The notes: generated from the sequence alone by a model not told the origin. Positions 11,401 through 25,057 are shown, counted from the stretch's first letter. The stretch: DNA of 64,000 nt from Chrysomallon squamiferum (GCA_012295275.1 CM022670.1:25486755-25550754); one strand, 5' to 3'. Numbers and translations are program-made.

Positions 11401-13155
11401 TTTGATTGAGAATAAAAAAACAATATTACAGATAAAAGTGTGATAGCTGCAGTGTGGACTGAAAATGTGATTAATCCAAATTCAAAATAAAATCTAATTA
11501 CGCAATACCTTGACTCTCAAGCCTTGAATCAGTTTTATTAGAATTTAAAATAATAATTATTTTCATTTACTTTTTAAAATGTATATATTTCTATAAAATA
11601 AATGTAAACAAATTATTTTATAATAAAGTATTGGTTTCAAATAGGTTTCAAATTTCTCCGCATATTAAAAAAATAGCCTAGCAGTGAATCATCCGTCTAC
11701 TTAGATTTTAAAAACTGTTTTATTTGTAAAGAAAAATGAGTGTTAACGTAACAAACTGTATGCATTATATATTATAATCATGGCGTTCTCTTTGGTGTCG
11801 TGTTGTTGATGCACAACCACAGGACACAAAAGTGAACGCCTACTTAAAATATAAATTTAGAAGAAAAAGAAAAGGTTCATTGAATTGTAGCGAGCTTGCA
11901 AGGAAGTTTCTAACCAGGCGATGTAAAAATCATTTGCTTACGCGAGATGTAATTTCAAACAAATGCAACATTCTATAAAACAAATCGAATTATTTTAAGT
12001 TTTGCGACGTCTTTTATTATGAGAAGTGATTACTAATCGCATGAAAACCAAAATTATCTTTCTTACTTTCAAATTTCTTTCACGAGCAAGTAAATTTCCT
12101 TACGTTTTTGTTAATTTTCGTCTTTCGCTCTCTCTAGTTTCTTTCAAGCTAAAGATTAAGGAAACACTGTTGTATAAAACTAGGCGTTTAAGATTTTGTT
12201 GTTTTCAGTATGATACAATCTCAGGCAACAAGTCGATGTATACATGTCAAGAATGTCCGTAAAGATTAACTTATATATTATATACATTCTATGATGTCCA
12301 TTACTTTACTTATAAAATAAATAAATAAATAAACAAAGTAATTAAATATAAAAATAATAATTATGATAAAAGGTATCTGTAACAATGAATAATAATTATA
12401 ATAAAAGGTTATCTGTAACAATGACACTGTTCATAATAAAATATCATTAGTTATATAATTATGAAAAGAAAAAAGGTTTATAAAATAAATCATTTTAGAA
12501 CTCTATATTATCGTATTGTTTAAAATGAATATCTTAAAACTTGTAATGTACACTGGGCAGAACATCATCATGCAGATGGTTCCTCAGAGTCATCAGTATT
12601 TCAAATACTGAAGTAAATTTAAATAAAACTGTTTATTTACACAATATATTTATATATGTATGTGAGTGTGCGTGTGTGTGTCTGAGTGTGTGTGATAATA
12701 TTTAAACGTATTATTATGGCTTCATAAAATTTTAAGGTTAGGAATTAAAACCAATTATTTATTGTTACATGATGGCAGGTGGCCAAGTATCTCGTATGTT
12801 ATTTAAAGATTTTACTTACATTGATCTGGATTATGATCGGATTATTGATTGCACTCAAGCAGGCAAACAGCAAGAAGGGTTCTTGTTCCTAAACCTCGTC
12901 ACTCTCATTTCTCACTAACACATAAATGCTTATATGTAGTGTAGGCCAAACTACATCCTTATAACGCATTGGACTGCATTCTCACTAGTAGAGTTAACTA
13001 ATAATTAATTTTACTTCATTGATGGAATAATATATCCTGACAGCTGACACAAAAGTGGAATCTTCTGAATATTACAACGGTTAGTATATCACAATAAAAA
13101 TTCACACAAAAGGAAAATAGTAGAGTAAAGCCTTCAACACCCGACACATACACAG
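8491..13155. repeat. Long gene-poor flank of unit 1
   Basis: No gene seen. Bases 8800-9330 and 9420-10400 resemble 22630-22990 and 23100-24500, so this is the upstream flank common to the units. From about 10375 the match switches to sequence at 36020-36180, and 11570-13155 resembles 36760-38390, with counterparts at 52200-53780 and 58230-59770. CACGTG at 8611 recurs upstream of the other GT31 copies. Small (CA)n and (TG)n tracts sit near 10045-10100 and 12660-12690. Confidence 0.6.
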
Positions 13156-13340
13156 GCTGAGGATCCCGTATCCGAAATCCCGACATCCGAAAAGCTCCGA
13201 AATCCGAAACTTTTTCCGAACAGCAGAAATAATAATATCTTACAGTTTTCGGATTGGAGTTGACATTTAGACGTAGATTCTATTCTCATGCTCTCTCCTT
13301 ATATTCCAAAATCCGAACTATTCCGAAATCCGAGACACTT
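13156..13340. mobile_element. MITE-like element with repeated TCCGAAAT motifs
   Basis: The motif TCCGAAATCC and close variants occur repeatedly at both ends of this ~185-base segment ('tccgaaatcc', 'tccgaaaagctccgaaatcc', 'attccgaaatccg'), with an inverted form 'ttttcggatt' in the middle. This arrangement resembles the ends of non-autonomous DNA transposons. Only the left end survives in the related blocks at about 38385, 53780 and 59775, where the motifs are mutated. There is no coding capacity. The family is not assigned. Confidence 0.5.
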
Positions 13341-14035
13341 AAATAAATAAATAAATAAAAGAAATAGAGAAGTATTATATATTCCAAATATGGAAGAAAA
13401 AACTATTATCAAAATAAGATTTGAATGACCCTAGATGAGCAGCCTAAGAGCCATTCGTCAGCCAGAAAACGTGAAAACAACAGCAACGCAGTATCCTCCA
13501 AGGTTGTAACTTCATTGAATCAAATGAGGCAAATGCCTCCCACCGAAACTGACGATATTTCTTTATGTTTCTTTCTTTATTTCTTTATTTATGTGTGGTG
13601 TTTAGGATTAGGATCAAATTAAGTTTAAAAACAAAAAATTAGAAACAAAAACAAACCAAATAATAAAAAAGAGAAATAACAAGACGAAACACATAACAAA
13701 TAAAACAAAACAAAACAAAAAATCAACTTGGACTAACCAAAAAAAACGCCTACTCTCCAAAACAAATTAACCCCGAAAGAAACACAACATCAACAACAAC
13801 AATAATAAAAACTTTCGTCCACCCTTAAATGTAAAAATAAATGAGTCATCAACCAATGTATCTGACGACGAAGGGAAACACAACACGTAAATACCTCTGC
13901 CAAAACATAACAACAAAAAAAATAACAAAAAAAAAAAAAAGTAAAAAATAAAAACAAAAAAAAACAAAAAAAAAAAAAATTCGAACAACAAAAAAGAAGT
14001 ACCATCTAAACTAATCAGTGCAATTTTAGGATAAC
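13341..14035. other. A-rich spacer, no gene
   Basis: Low-complexity A-rich and CAAA-rich DNA. The reverse ORFs are runs of Phe/Leu from poly-A on the plus strand. The 65-codon plus ORF at 13425 has no recognisable features. Confidence 0.5.
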
Positions 14036-14679
14036 AACAAAGGGTTGACTTCCTTTTTCATCGTCGGAGTTAGCAAAGCCGCGAACCAGAGAGTTTCGAC
14101 GCCTTTGTCTTATGCACTGAGATTGAACACTGATTTGATGTCCAAGTCCATGTCTGCAAAAACGTTTCCCCCCACTTTTTTCAGCATTCTATATCCCCAT
14201 TTACAAATATATCGTCATCAATTTTGTTTTCTATCATCCATCTAAAAACATGTTTGCTGTGTATTTCCTGCACTATATCCCCATACACAACACTTTCGTT
14301 TTCTATATGTCAATCCAAAGAAGAAAACTATTCTTAAATTAACATTTTTAAAGGTATTTGTGCTGGCCCATGTTTCTCGAATTATTTTTCTTCTTTGAAA
14401 GTGATTAATTGCACTATGAACGATGATTCGAAAGGTGAGATTACTGGTATCTGAACAAACGTTACGATTATTTATGACATAGAGGGATTCGAGGGTCAGT
14501 GGGTATAAACTTCGTTTTGTTATTCGATGTAAGTCCCTGTTAGACTTCTCTTTTACTGCCTGAATGTTTTTGGCTTTATTTTCACAAGTCACTTTAATTT
14601 GAGAAAATGAAATAATAAATATGAGCACGGTTACGTGCAAAGCAAATTGTTTTAATGGTTTACATTCTGTATGCATCAT
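14036..14679 (-). pseudogene. Divergent minus-strand GT31 pseudogene
   Basis: The N-terminal 145 codons are open. They comprise MMHTECK, a hydrophobic anchor (about residues 11-27), a lysine-rich stem, then YPLTLESLYVINN, LTFRIIVHSA, RRKIIRETWAS and LRIVFFFGLT. The frame then breaks. Remnants continue as DIVQ, FRW, KIDDDIFVN, a piece aligned to the MLPNKVGN region, and finally VETLWFAALLTPTMKKEVNP at 14041-14110. Large parts of the catalytic domain are missing, including FLDTYHNLTHK and the segment between the DxD motif and the MLPNKVGN region. The stem and anchor differ strongly from the five array copies, so this is an older paralogue and not a damaged recent copy. It cannot encode a working transferase. 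Confidence 0.85.
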
Positions 14680-15589
14680 TATTGGTAGTTTTCCGGCAAG
14701 AGATAAATTTTCTTTCTTTTCATGTCGATAGCTGTATGTTTCACAATCACATAAATATTGTTTTCACGATAAGTGTTTAATCCAAAAGTGCTAGAATACC
14801 TTTTATACCTGTTTTTTGTTTTTTTCCTTTTTTTTCTTACGAAATAAGGTTATGAATTAAACGTTCTTCATCGTTTCATCTTTGAGTAATTTTGAAATAT
14901 TATGTAATTTAAGGTGTGTTTCTTAAATCTTTTGTTCGGTTATTAGTTTTTCATGAAACTTGATATATCGGTGACACTGCTGTTATTCACTCTCTCCTGT
15001 GGCCGTATAAACATAATCATCTCATTTTAGCTCACCTATCGTGCTTCGTCAATAAGATTACTTTACAACCTCACAGCACCCGTGGTTGACTAACTCTGTA
15101 AAGAAGCTGTCTGCTGTTCTAAGTTATTGTTTGCTGCACGATGAATTGATAAAATACTGTTTCTGCAAAAAACATAAAGAAATCGACAGTAAAACGCGGC
15201 GATTTGACAGGAATAATTTATGGCAGTTATTGAAATGAACTGTACAACACATAGAGAGAATATTGAATAAAATAAACAAAAGCAAACCTATTTCATTTAT
15301 ATTTTCTGTCGTTACAGCACTTTTAAATTTTATATTTTTTTATATTTGTATAGATTTTTTTATGTATGCAAGTAACTACGTATGCAAATAACTAAGTAAA
15401 CAGGTATTTATGTATGGATGTATGTATGTATGTATGTATGTGTATGCGAGTCTTTTCTGTATTTATATGCACGTGTGTATTTAAGCACTAACATACTAAC
15501 ATTTTAATAAAACTCCTCCTTTATTTTTTACAACAAATTTAGTTATATAAAAATATTTTGTATGAAATAACTACTGATAAACTAAAATA
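14680..15589. other. End of unit 1, no gene
   Basis: AT-rich spacer with a (GTAT)n run at 15417-15442. The last ~120 bases ('gcactaacat...ctactgataaactaaaata') recur at about 38590-38697, 54012-54118 and 59980-60085. There they are joined directly to the exon-like ORF, showing that a unit start was deleted in those copies. Confidence 0.5.
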
Positions 15590-15888
15590 ACAGAACATTT
15601 AATGAAAGAAAGAAAACAGTTTGATTTATCAGAAACCAGTTTAGAAAATTACAAAATCTAAAACCTACCTCAGTCTATAATTCTATTCTATTTAATCAAA
15701 TTTAATGCGCACACGGGGTAGATCTTAAAGCAAAAAAATTAATGCGCCTGCGCAGGAAATGATTTTAAATCTAGGCGACAAAGCTGGAATGAAAGAATGC
15801 AAACAATGTTTATACCGACTGGTGAAAACAGAGTAGGAGATTAATGTCAGAACCACCGACAACTTCAGTTCACTGGATCTAAATTATG

Positions 15889-15930
<42 letters not shown>

Positions 15931-16990
15931 AGTAGAAATCAGTAAGTTGATGACACACACACACACAGACACAAACACACACATATACACACACACATAC
16001 ACACACACACACACACACACATATATAGCTAAAATGATACTACTACCACTAATACTACTATTACTATTACTGCTACAACTATCACATTAATTTCTCAGTA
16101 TGTGAATGATTATTATTTCTTTTGTTAAGCGTTGATTATAGAGTATAGTGTGCTACTTCTTACTTGTTAAATTACGTTCACACGACGCAGTGAATATAAA
16201 TGGCTTATTATGTTCTAAAATTGTAAGTGCTTATTAGTAATCCTGCAATAAATAAATCGACAAAATATTCAAGAGTTCTCACCCATTAATATGGTAGCAT
16301 TAGCTTTGAATATTTTATTTGTCACATGCTGTTGCAAAGAAACCGGTCGTGAAAATTTTCTAGACACCTTTCTTCTTTTTTATTTTTTTTATTATTATTA
16401 TTTTAGTTTCTCTTCTGTAAATAATAGCCATGATCAGTTTTTAACCGTCAAACGTACTGCAGTAACATTAAACAAGACCTTTTTTGATTTGTTACGTCAA
16501 TGGCTATGATAAATTAAGTAAATTTAAAAAGAAGAAGAAAAGCTGTTATAAGACGAGCAGGCAATGACATTTTGATTAATAACATTAAATGGAATGAAAA
16601 TAAATTTTGCAAGCTTGATTTTTATACGAAAGGAAGCCAATAATATTCTGACTTTTTCGACACAGATAGAAGTAATGAATGAATGAATGAAAAAATATAA
16701 TTGTTTTGTAGATATCAACAGCAACAAGGAGAACAACAAGAACAATAATAACCTCAGCAACAACAACAACAAAAACAACAACAACAACAACAATAATAAT
16801 AATAATAAAAAACAAAAAATAATAATAATAATAAAATAATGAATGCAAGAAAGGAGCCGTCGAAAACGTCAGCACAAACGTTCCTGCAGAAATGGCAATA
16901 AAATATATGTGCTTCCCGTTGTCAACCTTAAAAACAAAGTTTTGATGTTCAAGGGAGACGACTCCTGAAATCAACAACATCTGATGTCTG
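15590..16990. repeat. Start of unit 2 (direct duplicate of 1-1300 and 2335-2790)
   Basis: Nearly collinear with the window start. The exon-like ORF present at 1552 is missing: sequence equivalent to about 1300-2330 is absent, so the block jumps from the (CAA)n/(AAT)n tract to the 'aggagccgtcgaaaacgtcag' segment. No gene. Confidence 0.8.
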
Positions 16991-17283
16991 CGCCTTTTTT
17001 GAATACTAAATTATTATTCTTGGGAAAAAATAAATAATAATAATAAAAAAACACTAACAACAACAACAACAACAACAATAATAAAAAAATATATAATAAT
17101 GAAACATCTTCCTAAATCATAGCAACACAACAATGATAATCATAGGATAATGAAATATTTATCTGAATAGAAATCTAAAATAAAATTAATATAAAATATA
17201 TAAACAGTAGCAGACCAACATGAGTTATTATTATTATTATATATTTTTAAAATGATCCTAAATGATAATTATCAGCACTTCTA

Positions 17284-18018
17284 ATGAAAACTGATACTAT
17301 ATCAACTACTGCAACAATTATTGTCACATTTTATTTTTCATCTAATAATTACAATTTTATTTACAGGAATTCTATGATGAAGATAAAAATGAACAAATCC
17401 CATTATAATAATGGACGTCGCTCAAGAAAAGAAAGATTAGAGTCACTTGAGAACTATTTCACCTACTTTAAACAAAATGTACAGCCTGAAACCGTTCAGA
17501 TCGAAGGAGTTTATATACCATATTGGATACCTGTTGTAATATTTTATTATTGTTATGTGACAAGTCAACAGTTTAGGAGCCTGCCATGAAGGATATTTAA
17601 CAATACACACGTTGTCTTGAAAAGCGCTGTTGAGAATCCTGACGGTACTATCGATTTAGTTTTAGATGTTCCAGGCCCTTCAGAACGATTTCCAGAACTT
17701 TTCAGAAGAGGACAACTGAATCATCGAGAGGGTGTCCTGCCACCTAACCAAATCAGTTTATTACAACAACACTGGGTTTTGGTTACGTGGGAGTTGGGTG
17801 GTGTGGGATTAACTTTGGTCACTCTATTGTATTCGTGTTATAGTCTGTATCAGTACCTCTGGACATCAGCGTTGTCCCTGAAAAAAAGATCCTTTCATTT
17901 CGACACAAGGAAACCCGGAGGAAAGACCATTCCATGCTATCTAATTATTTTGCGGTATTCTATTCAATCATATGTACACACTCATCAACATCGCTGCGAG
18001 AGTACTGCTATTTTCTGA
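17284..18018 (+). pseudogene. Two-membrane-segment hypothetical protein, best-preserved copy
   Basis: Two open stretches, 17284-17589 and 17617-18018, are in the same frame. They are separated only by TGA at 17587-17589, where other copies read TTA (Leu), so a single nonsense change breaks an otherwise 244-codon frame. A splice acceptor (TTTATTTACAG, ending 17366) lies inside the nominal ORF, so real coding probably begins there. Residues include RKERLESLENYFTYFKQ, a hydrophobic segment (PYWIPVVIFYYCYV), the conserved VVLKSAVENPDGTIDLVLD, then LPPNQISLLQQHW and a second hydrophobic segment (GGVGLTLVTLLYSCYSLY). Two membrane spans are likely. I do not recognise the family. It lies ~0.3 kb upstream of the plus-strand GT31 remnant. 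Confidence 0.5.
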
Positions 18019-18338
18019 GCTATATTCACTTAATATCAACACGGACAATAGCCCTTAATACCAATGTTAATTTTTCCTGAATTTTATTCACTCATATACA
18101 CTCATCAGCATCACTACCAGAGTACTGCTATCTACTGAGCTATATTTACCTAAAATAAAAAACGGATCATAGCGCTTAATACCAATTTACTATCAAAACA
18201 TTTGGCCCAGGTATCCCAACATCATTTAAACTATATGGGAAACAGAATTTTTAAGTTTTAGGCTAGGTGGGAGTGAACCACCCAGACACAGGCTGCTGAG
18301 ACGAATATTCCAAGAAGAAACTCAAAAGAACGCATTAT
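18019..18338. other. Spacer with a ~100-base internal duplication
   Basis: Two adjacent imperfect copies of a segment ('actcatcaacatcgctgc...gagctatattcac' and 'actcatcagcatcactacc...gagctatatttacc') lie at about 17978-18060 and 18098-18185. The spacer is missing from unit 1, where the 2-TM remnant is joined directly to the GT31 domain. No gene. Confidence 0.55.
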
Positions 18339-19104
18339 CCATTAACCATCGATTCTCCATACGTGTTGAATAATCCTAATGTGTGTACAAACGTAGACAA
18401 TTTGAAATTCATAATTATTGTTCATAGTGCAACAGAGAACTTCCAGAGACGCAGAATTCTAAGAGAAATGTGGGCCAACAAGAACATGTTTATAACAATT
18501 AACTTAAGAATAGTGTTTTTATTTGGCTAAATTAAAGTAAAACAAATACACCAAGAACACGAAAGTGTTGTGTATGGTGATATCGTGTAGTGAAACTTTT
18601 TAGACACCTATCACAATCTGACTCACAAGGGAGTGCTGCCTTTTAGATGGAAACACGACTTCTCTCAAGAAGCTGAAATGGTTGTCAAAATAGACGATGA
18701 TTGTTTCTTAATGATTTTGTGCTCTTGGAAAGATTTTACCCCAAATTCAAGATAAAGAAACGCTATATTTTATGTCAGTTTCGAAAGAAAGGTACCAGTG
18801 CCATTGTAAGATGAGTGAGGAAATGGCACGTGGAGGAAAAGGAGTTTCGTAGTTGTTCACATTATCCTACCAACTACTGTAATGGCTACTTGGTATTGAT
18901 ATCACGTGACATCATACGGCGATTGTATCGAGCATCATATCTCACGCCCTTCTTTTGGGTTGACGATGTTTACCTGTACGGGTTACTTCCAGATAAAATA
19001 GGTCATGTTCACCATGAAGATATACGTTCGAATATGACGTTAAATTGAAATCTAGGACTTAAATGTTTCCCAGAAAAGAAAACTTTTTCATACTTGGTAG
19101 TAAA
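18339..19104 (+). pseudogene. Plus-strand GT31 galactosyltransferase-like pseudogene, copy 2
   Basis: This copy preserves the upstream part lost in copy 1: PLTIDSPYVLNNPNVC, NLKFIIIVHSAT, RRRILREMWANKN and LRIVFLFG. It then reads a stop in the next codons, ESVVYGDIV followed by the same TAG TGA pair as copy 1 (18586-18593 region), NFLDTYHNLTHKGVL, and FSQEAEMVVKIDDD. A frameshift follows in the 'gattgtttcttaatg' region. Further on it reads WHVEEKEF, YPTNYCNGYLVLISRD and FFWVDDVYLYGLLPDKIG. It ends abruptly at about 19104, fused to flanking DNA ('caaatcagtgtggagaac') that normally lies several hundred bases further on. The C-terminal ~40 codons are therefore deleted. Confidence 0.85.
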
Positions 19105-19193
19105 CAAATCAGTGTGGAGAACATTTTTGTTATTATTGTATTCATTTTATGACATATTTGACTATGACGTTAATTAGGACAAATACAAATAAT

Positions 19194-20098
<905 letters not shown>

Positions 20099-21256
20099 TT
20101 AGTTTCCCACTGTGGAAGTAACATTATGATAGAACACTACTGGATTCACCTCATTTTTCATTTCAGGTCCAAGCTGAGACACTGCTGCGAACCAAATCTT
20201 TTCGACGGCTTCGATCTTTTTCCCAGCAAGCACAGCCAAATAAGAACAGTTTCTGGTTTTCGTGTAGCAGTCGAGACCAACATTAACCTTCATGACCACG
20301 ATTGGCAGAATGCTTTCAAACGTCACATTACCCACCTTGTTTGGAAGCATTCCAAACAAGTAAAGATCATCTATCCAAAAGAACGGAGTTATGTAAGCAG
20401 CTTGATATAGCGGATATATTAGGTCACTCGATATAAAAACTAGGTAGCCCATGCAATAGTCAAATGGATATTTGACATAGCCACGAAATATTTTCTTGTC
20501 CACAACCCATTTAGTTTTCCTTCTGTGGATGTGGTTGGCTCCTTTCTTTCGAAGGGGACAAAACATGGAACGTTTACTCGAAATTAATTTAGGATAAAAC
20601 TTGTCCATTAGAATGAAAACGTTGAGAAATATGTCGTCATCTACTTTGACAATCATTTCGGCTTCTTGACAAAATTCATGTATCCATCTGAAAGCGAGAA
20701 CTCCTTTGTGAGTCAGATTGTGATATGTGTCAAGGAAATTTCCCTGCACAATATCACCATACACAACACTTTCTTTTTCTATCAGCTTCTGTATGCTTTG
20801 GGTCTTCGGTATTCCAAAGAAAAACACTATCCTGAACTGAAATTTAGGAAATATATTTCTGTTGGCCCACGTTTCTCGAATTATTCTGCGATTTCTAACA
20901 TTTGTCGTCGCACTGTGGACAATGATTAGAAACTTTAAGTTTGTCACATTTACACAGATACTGGGATTGTTTATTATGTAATGTGATTCGAGAGTCAGTG
21001 CATACTGTGTTCGCTTTGAGATTTTTATGAAGCTAGTAGCATTAATTTCATTTTCTTTTGCAGTGGCTACTCTTTTGTCAGTATGATTTAACACTGGTAC
21101 ACCAGTAGTAATATTTACCTTCAAAAGGAGATGTTTCGTCATATATTTGCTGTTGAGAAATATATATCCATAGTTAATATAAAGTGAAAAATAATTTATT
21201 ATCAATAATAACAGAATGAAAGGGACAGCGAAATGAATTCCTTTGGTCTGTACCAT
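20099..21256 (-). CDS. GT31 beta-1,3-galactosyltransferase-like protein, array copy 2
   Basis: A complete 385-codon paralogue of the 7202 gene with identical spacing of every motif: signal anchor about 10-27, RRIIRETW 123-130, GDIVQGNFLDTYHNLTHK 167-184, DDD 206-208, YPFDYCMGY 263-271 (D where most copies have H), and WIDDLYLFG 294-302. The stem (28-75) differs most, carrying extra sequons at N48 (NIT), N57 (NHT) and N72 (NAT). The catalytic part is almost the same as in the other copies. The start ATG of MVQTKG is conserved, and a 5' UTR splice acceptor lies about 100 bases upstream. It is predicted to act in the Golgi lumen. Substrates are unknown. No disabling change is seen. Confidence 0.9.
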   Translation of the reverse strand: MVQTKGIHFAVPFILLLLIINYFSLYINYGYIFLNSKYMTKHLLLKVNITTGVPVLNHTDKRVATAKENEINATSFIKISKRTQYALTLESHYIINNPSICVNVTNLKFLIIVHSATTNVRNRRIIRETWANRNIFPKFQFRIVFFFGIPKTQSIQKLIEKESVVYGDIVQGNFLDTYHNLTHKGVLAFRWIHEFCQEAEMIVKVDDDIFLNVFILMDKFYPKLISSKRSMFCPLRKKGANHIHRRKTKWVVDKKIFRGYVKYPFDYCMGYLVFISSDLIYPLYQAAYITPFFWIDDLYLFGMLPNKVGNVTFESILPIVVMKVNVGLDCYTKTRNCSYLAVLAGKKIEAVEKIWFAAVSQLGPEMKNEVNPVVFYHNVTSTVGN

Positions 21257-21353
21257 TTTCGGTTAATTTATTTAACAAAGACTGCAAGTTGTATTAATTG
21301 AATTTTTCATGAGAACGTTAGTTTCCTCTTTCTTCGGTTTACAGCAGTCGAAT

Positions 21354-21385
21354 CTGTATATAAAAATAAAAAGGAAGTCATTTCT
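21354..21385 (-). promoter_or_regulatory. 5' UTR splice acceptor, GT31 copy 2
   Basis: Minus-strand polypyrimidine tract ending in ATATACAG, at the same distance from the ATG as in the other copies. The tract is more A-rich and probably weaker. Confidence 0.6.
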
Positions 21386-21495
21386 GTTCAATCTTTTTTA
21401 TTATAATGCTCTCACTGGTTTTTTATTACGATCATTCTCAGACACATATAGATGTATAACTGCTGATATTTTATGACTGTAATCAAATGTGAATA

Positions 21496-21530
<35 letters not shown>

Positions 21531-21660
21531 ATAATAATAAATAAATAAATAAATAAATAATACCCACATCACCATCATTCTCAGAGACATATACATGTGT
21601 AACTGGTGATATTTTATGACTATAATCAAACTTGAATATAAATAATAATAATAATAATAA

Positions 21661-21692
<32 letters not shown>

Positions 21693-24019
21693 ACCCACAT
21701 AAGTATATTTATGGGAAAGAAGCTCCACTCTACTTTTTTATGATATTGAATCAAAATATATGATAAACGAATAGTCTTTCTTAAAGGTTTGCCAAATAAT
21801 TAGTTTAATTCTATAATAACACTTACTTGGTGAGCAAAATCTAACCGGAACAAATGAATGAAATAATGCTCGTAAATGTTTTAAAAACGTCCATATAACA
21901 AATATACTTGTAGATATTTGACAGCAACGTAGCTGTCCAATCCAAAACAGATATATCTGATTTACTTGTTCACGTGATAGGAATGGAGGAGAAAGGATCA
22001 GTTACATTTGTGGGTTGCTACATTTATACGACTGGGACAGGACTTTTATTTTTTATTTTGTTTTTAATTTTATTTCATTCCAAATAAAACATCTACACTA
22101 TAAACATATGTTTACCTTGTATGTAAGAAAGTTCTGTCTCTATATTATAGAGAATCGTATAGGTAAATTGTATTTGATATTATAAAACAGCATTTGTTAT
22201 TTAGTCATAGCTATTTACTGAAATATGCGTTGAAAAAAAAACAGATTAGTGCATTTTTAAACATCAGAAATAAATTGTTCAAATATGTATTATTTTCATA
22301 AACCCAATGCAGTTTCGAAGTGTGTATATAAAATACAGAGCTCAGTACAAGCACAGTAAGAGACAATTCGATATTTCTTTCGTGTGGTTAGAGAATAGAT
22401 AAGCTATTTATTGATGAATAAACATAAAAGACTGAACTGACATCTCGTGTTCGTCTCGGGTCACCTCAGTGTGCCCGCATCTGTTGTTATATAATACTAT
22501 ATAATACTGTAGCAGTCGAGGATAGCTAATGATGATAATGGGGATGACAGTGCAGTTTATTTCCCAAAAGTCAAACATTCCATTATGTTATGTTTTATTC
22601 TTTTACATTATTTCGTTCTTTATTTGTTTCTTTATTGCTTTCTTTATTTCCGAAAATACCAACAACTGACATATAATATTTCACAGTCCAAGAAAATGGG
22701 AGTCAGAATAAGCATATTCTGTTGGTGTTTTGTGTCCTGTCAAGAGGTGCATTTGTTGTTGGCGTAGGTCAAAGTCAACTTGCTAGTATTTCCTACGTTT
22801 TGGTGCCAACTTATCACCAGCACTGAATATAATGACTGAATATAAGACACTCACTATAGCGATTGAAGCGTTCAGGCGCATCACTTGATCCCTTACTAAT
22901 CGCTACAGACTTCGGGCAGAGTGAGGTTAAACCGTTCGTCTCGAGTAACTGAACCTTTTGTAAGCAGACTTTTAGACCTTATTTCACTTAAAGTAGTAGA
23001 ATTTTAATAATAATGTTTTTTTGTTGTTGTTGTTGTTTTTTAAATGTGTAAATACGAATATAGTTCTATTTATTAAAGTACAACAATGAGTATCTCCATA
23101 GTATGGATTTTACCATTGGAAGTACCTGTTCTACACGGTAGATTAGACAGCACTTGGAGCTGGATGTCAGACTGTAGTGAAACACCGTGTGACGATTATT
23201 CCCAAAACAAATTGTAAGTAAAACCAATACCTGGTGGCATTACTACCCTATCTGTTCAAATGACTTTCGATCTGCAGATGGACGCATTACAATGAAATAC
23301 TGTCTGAGTTAAAATTTAAACAGTGCACAGATATATTACCTATTTTATATCTCAGAATACAAAATTAAATTTAAAGATAACAATGGCAAGAACAAAATTA
23401 TAATTATTATATCCTAATGTTGGTGGTTTTGTAATACCATATATATCTTAATAATATTTTCAAGTTCATAAATATTCAGAAGCAGTTGTATTATACATTT
23501 AAACTGTTTCAAAATACTCTGAATTCGTAACAGTAGCGATAAATGAATTTAGAAATACCCACTGCCCAGTTTATTTGTATGGAAATTGTCTTGAGTACCT
23601 ATTATTTGAGGCACAAACAGAGAAAAAAATGAATTAAATGTAATCCGCCAACGTGTTTATGTTTATACTGCAACCGAGAGTTAGCTGATCTAATCGTGTT
23701 AATGTCATATATTGCATTATATTATAGCCTTTCATGATGTCATGAAGGTTTAACCTCACTGTGACCGTCGTGTGCAGCGATTAGTTTGGGCAGAAAGAGA
23801 GAAAAACATTGTACATTGTAATCCACCAACATGATGTCATGAAGACCCTATTGATTTCTAATCCAATCTGACGTGCTACAGGTTTTATTTTTGGTTTAGG
23901 ACTTTATATTACACGGACAAATATTTAGTACTACATATACATTATGTCAGAAGCAATGATAAATCACCATCATTTTTAAATCGAAATCGCGAATGCACTG
24001 AATACATTGTACATACATT

Positions 24020-24283
<264 letters not shown>

Positions 24284-25057
24284 AATCCAGATGTTCATTG
24301 TAATGCAGTGTGAACTATCAATTATTTAATGTTTTATTCCATTCTGCAATTTTAAATGACTGTGAAAATTTCATTAACCCTGTCTTCGTATTTTCAAAGG
24401 ATATCGATAAGAAGAAATAGATAATATCTACCGAATTTCTTCTTTTCTTTTTGAAGAACAACGTGTATTATATTGTTTATTAACTTTAAGGATTTCGGCT
24501 GACAAAAAAAAAAAAATATAATAAAAAAGATTTAATACATTTGACAAATGCGGTTTTAATAATTATACTGCACTCCTTGCTTAGAGACGTATCTTTTATG
24601 TGCATATATAGGCATCCATTAATACTAAATTATAGGACTAGTAGAGCATATATAATGCTACTGTTGTAGGTTTCTGCTCTATCAAAACATTCCAGAAACA
24701 ATTATTTACAGTATATTAAAATTCCAGGCTCTGTATCGATATCAGTGTTTAGCGTTACAAGTCGACTGTTGTTGTTTTTTGAGAAATAAACTATGCTGCA
24801 ATACACTATTGTTTCATCATTTGCTATCCTTGACTGCTTCAGTAATATACAACAATATGTGCGAGCACAATGAGACGACTCGTCACGAAGATACTACTGA
24901 TTTCTGTTGCAATCTTACGTGCTCCAGGTTTCAGTTTTTGCTTTAGAGCTTTATTTTACATGGAAAAGTATTTAGTATTACATATACACTATATCAGAAG
25001 CAATGATAAATACCTATTATCTTTAAGTTGCAATCGCAAATACTTTCAATGCATCTG

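Noticed and set aside
20666-20929. Plus-strand ORFs antisense to the GT31 genes, with copies at 27534, 34383 and 49799
   Set aside because: They repeat between copies because the sense GT31 codons are conserved; no independent protein signature.
22585-22767. 60-codon ORF repeated exactly at 29522
   Set aside because: Conserved only with the duplicated block; Phe/Leu-rich start with no recognisable feature, and the unit 1 equivalent (8790-8950) is not convincingly open.
23733-23748. Near-palindrome 'ttcatgatgtcatgaa' in four flank copies as a possible CRE-like regulatory site
   Set aside because: It is present in every flank by duplication, far from any gene start, and nothing links it to transcription.
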